NCBI GenBank assembly: GCA_023135545.1
Contig: JAGLSY010000195.1
Span: forward strand, 1-5,312
Origin: Thermoplasmata archaeon
Lineage (GTDB): Archaea > Thermoplasmatota > Thermoplasmata > SG8-5 > JAGLSY01
Direction of reading: 5' to 3'
Length of the DNA: 5,312 nt
Positions 5,308 through 5,312 of the stretch are shown here, in pieces; the stretch's first letter is position 1; each line of letters starts with the position of its first letter. The notes below the pieces were generated by a model. That model saw nothing but the letters and a program-made list of their open reading frames with translations, did not search any database and had not been told where the DNA came from. The translations under genes were made by a program, and so were the position numbers.

Positions 5308-5312
5308 GAAGT

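Overview
The window holds parts of one tandem gene family, all on the minus strand: one complete gene (910-5205) and, downstream of it in the direction of transcription, the first ~247 codons of a close paralogue (742 down to position 1), whose 3' end lies beyond the left edge. Both encode large exported proteins. The most likely source is an archaeon, probably a Thermoplasmatota-type euryarchaeon. The reasons are a purple-AGGAG ribosome site with short leaders, TATA-like boxes upstream, AGG and ATA codon use, many N-glycosylation sequons, and an architecture common in those archaea: beta-propellers, ~99-residue Ig-like repeats with a YWQT motif, a PKD domain, Asp-rich calcium repeats, one C-terminal membrane segment and an acidic tail. 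The lineage is an inference from style and was not tested by a search.

Layout from right to left: 5212-5312 is an upstream region with a GC-rich inverted repeat (5274-5307), a TATA-like box (5251-5258) and a ribosome site (5211-5215). The complete gene follows. Its ~1,431-residue product reads: signal peptide; sialidase/BNR-type propeller blades; a complete seven-blade WD40 propeller inserted inside the third of those blades; the remaining sialidase-type blades; an SbsA-type Ig-like domain; three ~99-105-residue repeats; a PKD domain; four 35-residue thrombospondin-type-3 calcium repeats; a transmembrane helix; and a Glu-rich cytoplasmic tail. The gap 758-909 carries the second gene's promoter. 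The second gene then repeats the same start (signal peptide, two sialidase blades, split third blade, first WD40 blade).

The two proteins align without gaps over 247 residues at about 78% identity (hand count), with a 4,469-bp repeat period. They are probably cell-surface proteins that project a glycosylated double propeller on a stiff calcium-dependent stalk, for adhesion, ligand binding or envelope structure. Nothing shows an enzyme activity, and no defence or mobile system is visible. The points most worth attention are the propeller nested inside a propeller, the uneven divergence between the paralogues, and the unusual start region of the second gene.
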